In this document: piece after piece, positions 62,596 to 64,000 of the stretch
Layout of the letters: each line of letters starts with the position of its first letter
Numbering within the stretch: position 1 is the stretch's first letter
Origin: Sulfurospirillum sp.
GTDB lineage: Bacteria; Campylobacterota; Campylobacteria; Campylobacterales; Sulfurospirillaceae
NCBI GenBank assembly: GCA_016744795.1
Contig: JADGDR010000007.1
Coordinates: forward strand, 1-64,000
Direction of reading: 5' to 3'
DNA length: 64,000 nucleotides
Made by a program: the position numbers and the translations under genes
The notes under the pieces: generated by a model
Told to the model about the DNA's origin: nothing
Seen by the model: only the letters and a program-made list of their open reading frames with translations
Databases searched by the model: none

Positions 62596-64000
62596 TTCTT
62601 ACCTTTTTTCTTAAATGAGACAATACTGTCGCTATCACATCATCATCATCTTTACTTCTCGATTTTAAATAACTTTTCTGCTCATTTTTATCTTTTAAAG
62701 TTATATTTTGTCCAAAATTAGAGATGCTTACTATGTCTATATTGGCTGAGAGAATTTTTATGGTAATAACATCTAAGAACTGTTTTGTATAAATATCAAG
62801 CTTACCAAATCTGTCTACCATCTCTTCTTCCATATCAAGCACATCTCTAACACTCTCACATTTACTAAGACGACGATATAGCTCTAATCTAACTCTATCT
62901 TCACTAACACAATCACTACTTATGAAGGCATTTATAGAGAGTTTTATCTCTACCTCTTTTTTCTTCACTGGAGTATTGTTCAAAAGCATGTTAATAGCAT
63001 CTTCAAGCATTCTCAAATAGAGTGAATACCCTATGTTTTTTATATGTCCACTTTGTGCCTCACCAATTAGATTCCCTCCTCCTCGTATCTCTAAATCATG
63101 ATAAGCCAAAACTGAGCCACTTCCTAAAAATGAGTTAGCTTCAAGTGCAATAAGTCTCTTTTTAGATTGCTCTGTTAATTGAGATTTATCTTTAACTAAA
63201 AAGTAACAATAACCTTGACGCTTACCACGGCCTACACGTCCTCTCATCTGATGAAGATCTGCTATACCAAAGTTATCACTTCCATCAATAATGATAGTAT
63301 TTACATTTGGTATATGAATGCCAGATTCAATTATTGAAGTTGAAAGTAATAAGTCATACTCTTTATTTTCAAAATTTATCATCTCTTTTTCTGTAACAGT
63401 TGCACTTATCTTTGAATGAAGTATTAAGATTTTAAGTCCTGGAAGAAGTTCTTGAAGCTCTTTTTTCTTATTATCTATACTTGCAATTCTATTATGTACA
63501 AAAAATACTTGTCCACCACGTCTAAATTCTCTACTTATTGCTTCTTTTAAAGATTTTTCTTCATACTCCTTTACAAAAGTTCTTATATCTTCTCTCTCGC
63601 TTGGAGGAGTTAATATCTGAGAATACTGCTTAATAGAGCTCAGAGCCATATTTAGACTTCTAGGAATTGGGGTTGCACTCATGCTCAATATATGAACGTC
63701 TTCTCTCATAAGTTTTAGTTTCTCTTTTTGTTTTACACCAAACTTATGTTCTTCATCAAGTATAATCAAAGCTGGATTTTTAAGCTCAACTCCTAGTAAA
63801 GAGTGCGTTCCAACACAAATTTTAAGCTCTCCACTTCTAAGGTCAGCCAAAATTTTACTTTTTTCTCTTGCCGTTGTAAAACGATCGAGCTTCTCAACTC
63901 TTATATCGTACTTCTTAAATCTCTCATTAAGCGATTTAAAATGCTGAGCACTAAGAAGTGTAGTTGGAGCCAACATAATGCTCTGATAGCCATTTATGGC
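62588..64000 (-). CDS. mfd: Transcription-repair coupling factor, C-terminal part (window ends inside gene)
   Basis: Mfd removes stalled RNA polymerase and recruits UvrA. The visible part runs from helicase motif Ia (LAPTTLLSAQH) to the stop: IILDEEHKFGV, LSMSATPIPRSLNMAL, MRGRVGRGKRQGYCYF, and the TRCF domain start LEIRGGGNLIGEAQSGH that separates Mfd from RecG. The frame continues upstream without a stop to base 64000, so the N-terminal UvrB-like half lies outside the window. Confidence 0.95.
   Translation of the reverse strand, partial: AINGYQSIMLAPTTLLSAQHFKSLNERFKKYDIRVEKLDRFTTAREKSKILADLRSGELKICVGTHSLLGVELKNPALIILDEEHKFGVKQKEKLKLMREDVHILSMSATPIPRSLNMALSSIKQYSQILTPPSEREDIRTFVKEYEEKSLKEAISREFRRGGQVFFVHNRIASIDNKKKELQELLPGLKILILHSKISATVTEKEMINFENKEYDLLLSTSIIESGIHIPNVNTIIIDGSDNFGIADLHQMRGRVGRGKRQGYCYFLVKDKSQLTEQSKKRLIALEANSFLGSGSVLAYHDLEIRGGGNLIGEAQSGHIKNIGYSLYLRMLEDAINMLLNNTPVKKKEVEIKLSINAFISSDCVSEDRVRLELYRRLSKCESVRDVLDMEEEMVDRFGKLDIYTKQFLDVITIKILSANIDIVSISNFGQNITLKDKNEQKSYLKSRSKDDDDVIATVLSHLRKKVRNG

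Noticed and set aside
62588-64000. Truncated helicase at the window end as recG
   Set aside because: The EIRGGGNLIGEAQSGH region and the C-terminal TRCF domain fit Mfd; RecG lacks that C-terminal domain.

Overview
The window is an AT-rich bacterial chromosome segment (roughly two thirds A+T by eye), densely coded on both strands. Gene content points to a free-living, probably marine or sediment member of the Campylobacterota (Epsilonproteobacteria; Sulfurimonas- or Arcobacter-like, an inference from families only). Markers are a MagIII-type 3-methyladenine glycosylase, a plasminogen-binding-domain (PgbA_N) protein, a Csd3-like cell-shape peptidase, a ComEC without its beta-lactamase domain, and prepilins of the AFTMIEL type. 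No rRNA, tRNA, CRISPR array or insertion sequence was seen, and no gene-free stretch exceeds 300 bases.

Layout. 0-5 kb: end of a thiamine pair (thiE fragment, thiD), an alpha/beta hydrolase, a KilA-N remnant and a DUF2779 nuclease-like gene. 5-9 kb: a sugar ABC importer (binding protein, single-domain ATPase, permease) fused as an operon to a GH4 glycosidase, unusual for this phylum. 9-17 kb: MATE pump, ABM monooxygenase, a DEAD-box protein with altered motifs, DASS carboxylate transporter, Kv-type channel with a zinc ribbon, dGTPase. 17-23 kb: a Cache chemoreceptor, then convergently an operon of a 7TM histidine kinase, a response regulator and a LuxI/FeeM-like acyl synthase. 23-31 kb: yebC, a half-length asparaginase, and an acetate module (acs, actP, yjcH) next to its likely two-component regulator. 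31-40 kb: agmatine deiminase and N-carbamoylputrescine amidase (agmatine to putrescine), CDF metal efflux, FeoAB, NUDIX, MgtE, M23 peptidase, PgbA_N. 40-49 kb: glcD, yihY, then a leftward run of two prepilins, priA, ispG, dnaB, comEC. 49-64 kb: uvrB, ppk1, gamma carbonic anhydrase, Sel1 protein, a DnaQ-like exonuclease with trpF and rpe, a STAS/CheX protein with an HDOD protein, rpmB, an RCK channel, argJ, YdcH, magIII and the 3' part of mfd.

Two things stand out. First, a 10-bp palindrome, TTACATGTAA, is scattered through the window: 16 exact copies and 16 more sharing the TACATGTA core, against two or three expected for the core by base composition. It lies inside genes in both usable frames (Leu-His-Val or Thr-Cys-Lys) as well as between genes, is clustered in the DUF2779 gene, comEC and priA, and is absent from long stretches. 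Second, the kinase/regulator/acyl-synthase operon at 19.3-22.7 kb looks like a self-contained acyl-signal system in a phylum not known for LuxI-type signalling.

The acetate module adds a readable regulatory link: an 11-bp-period direct repeat, of the kind OmpR-family regulators bind, sits just upstream of yjcH-actP-acs, beside the OmpR-family regulator gene.
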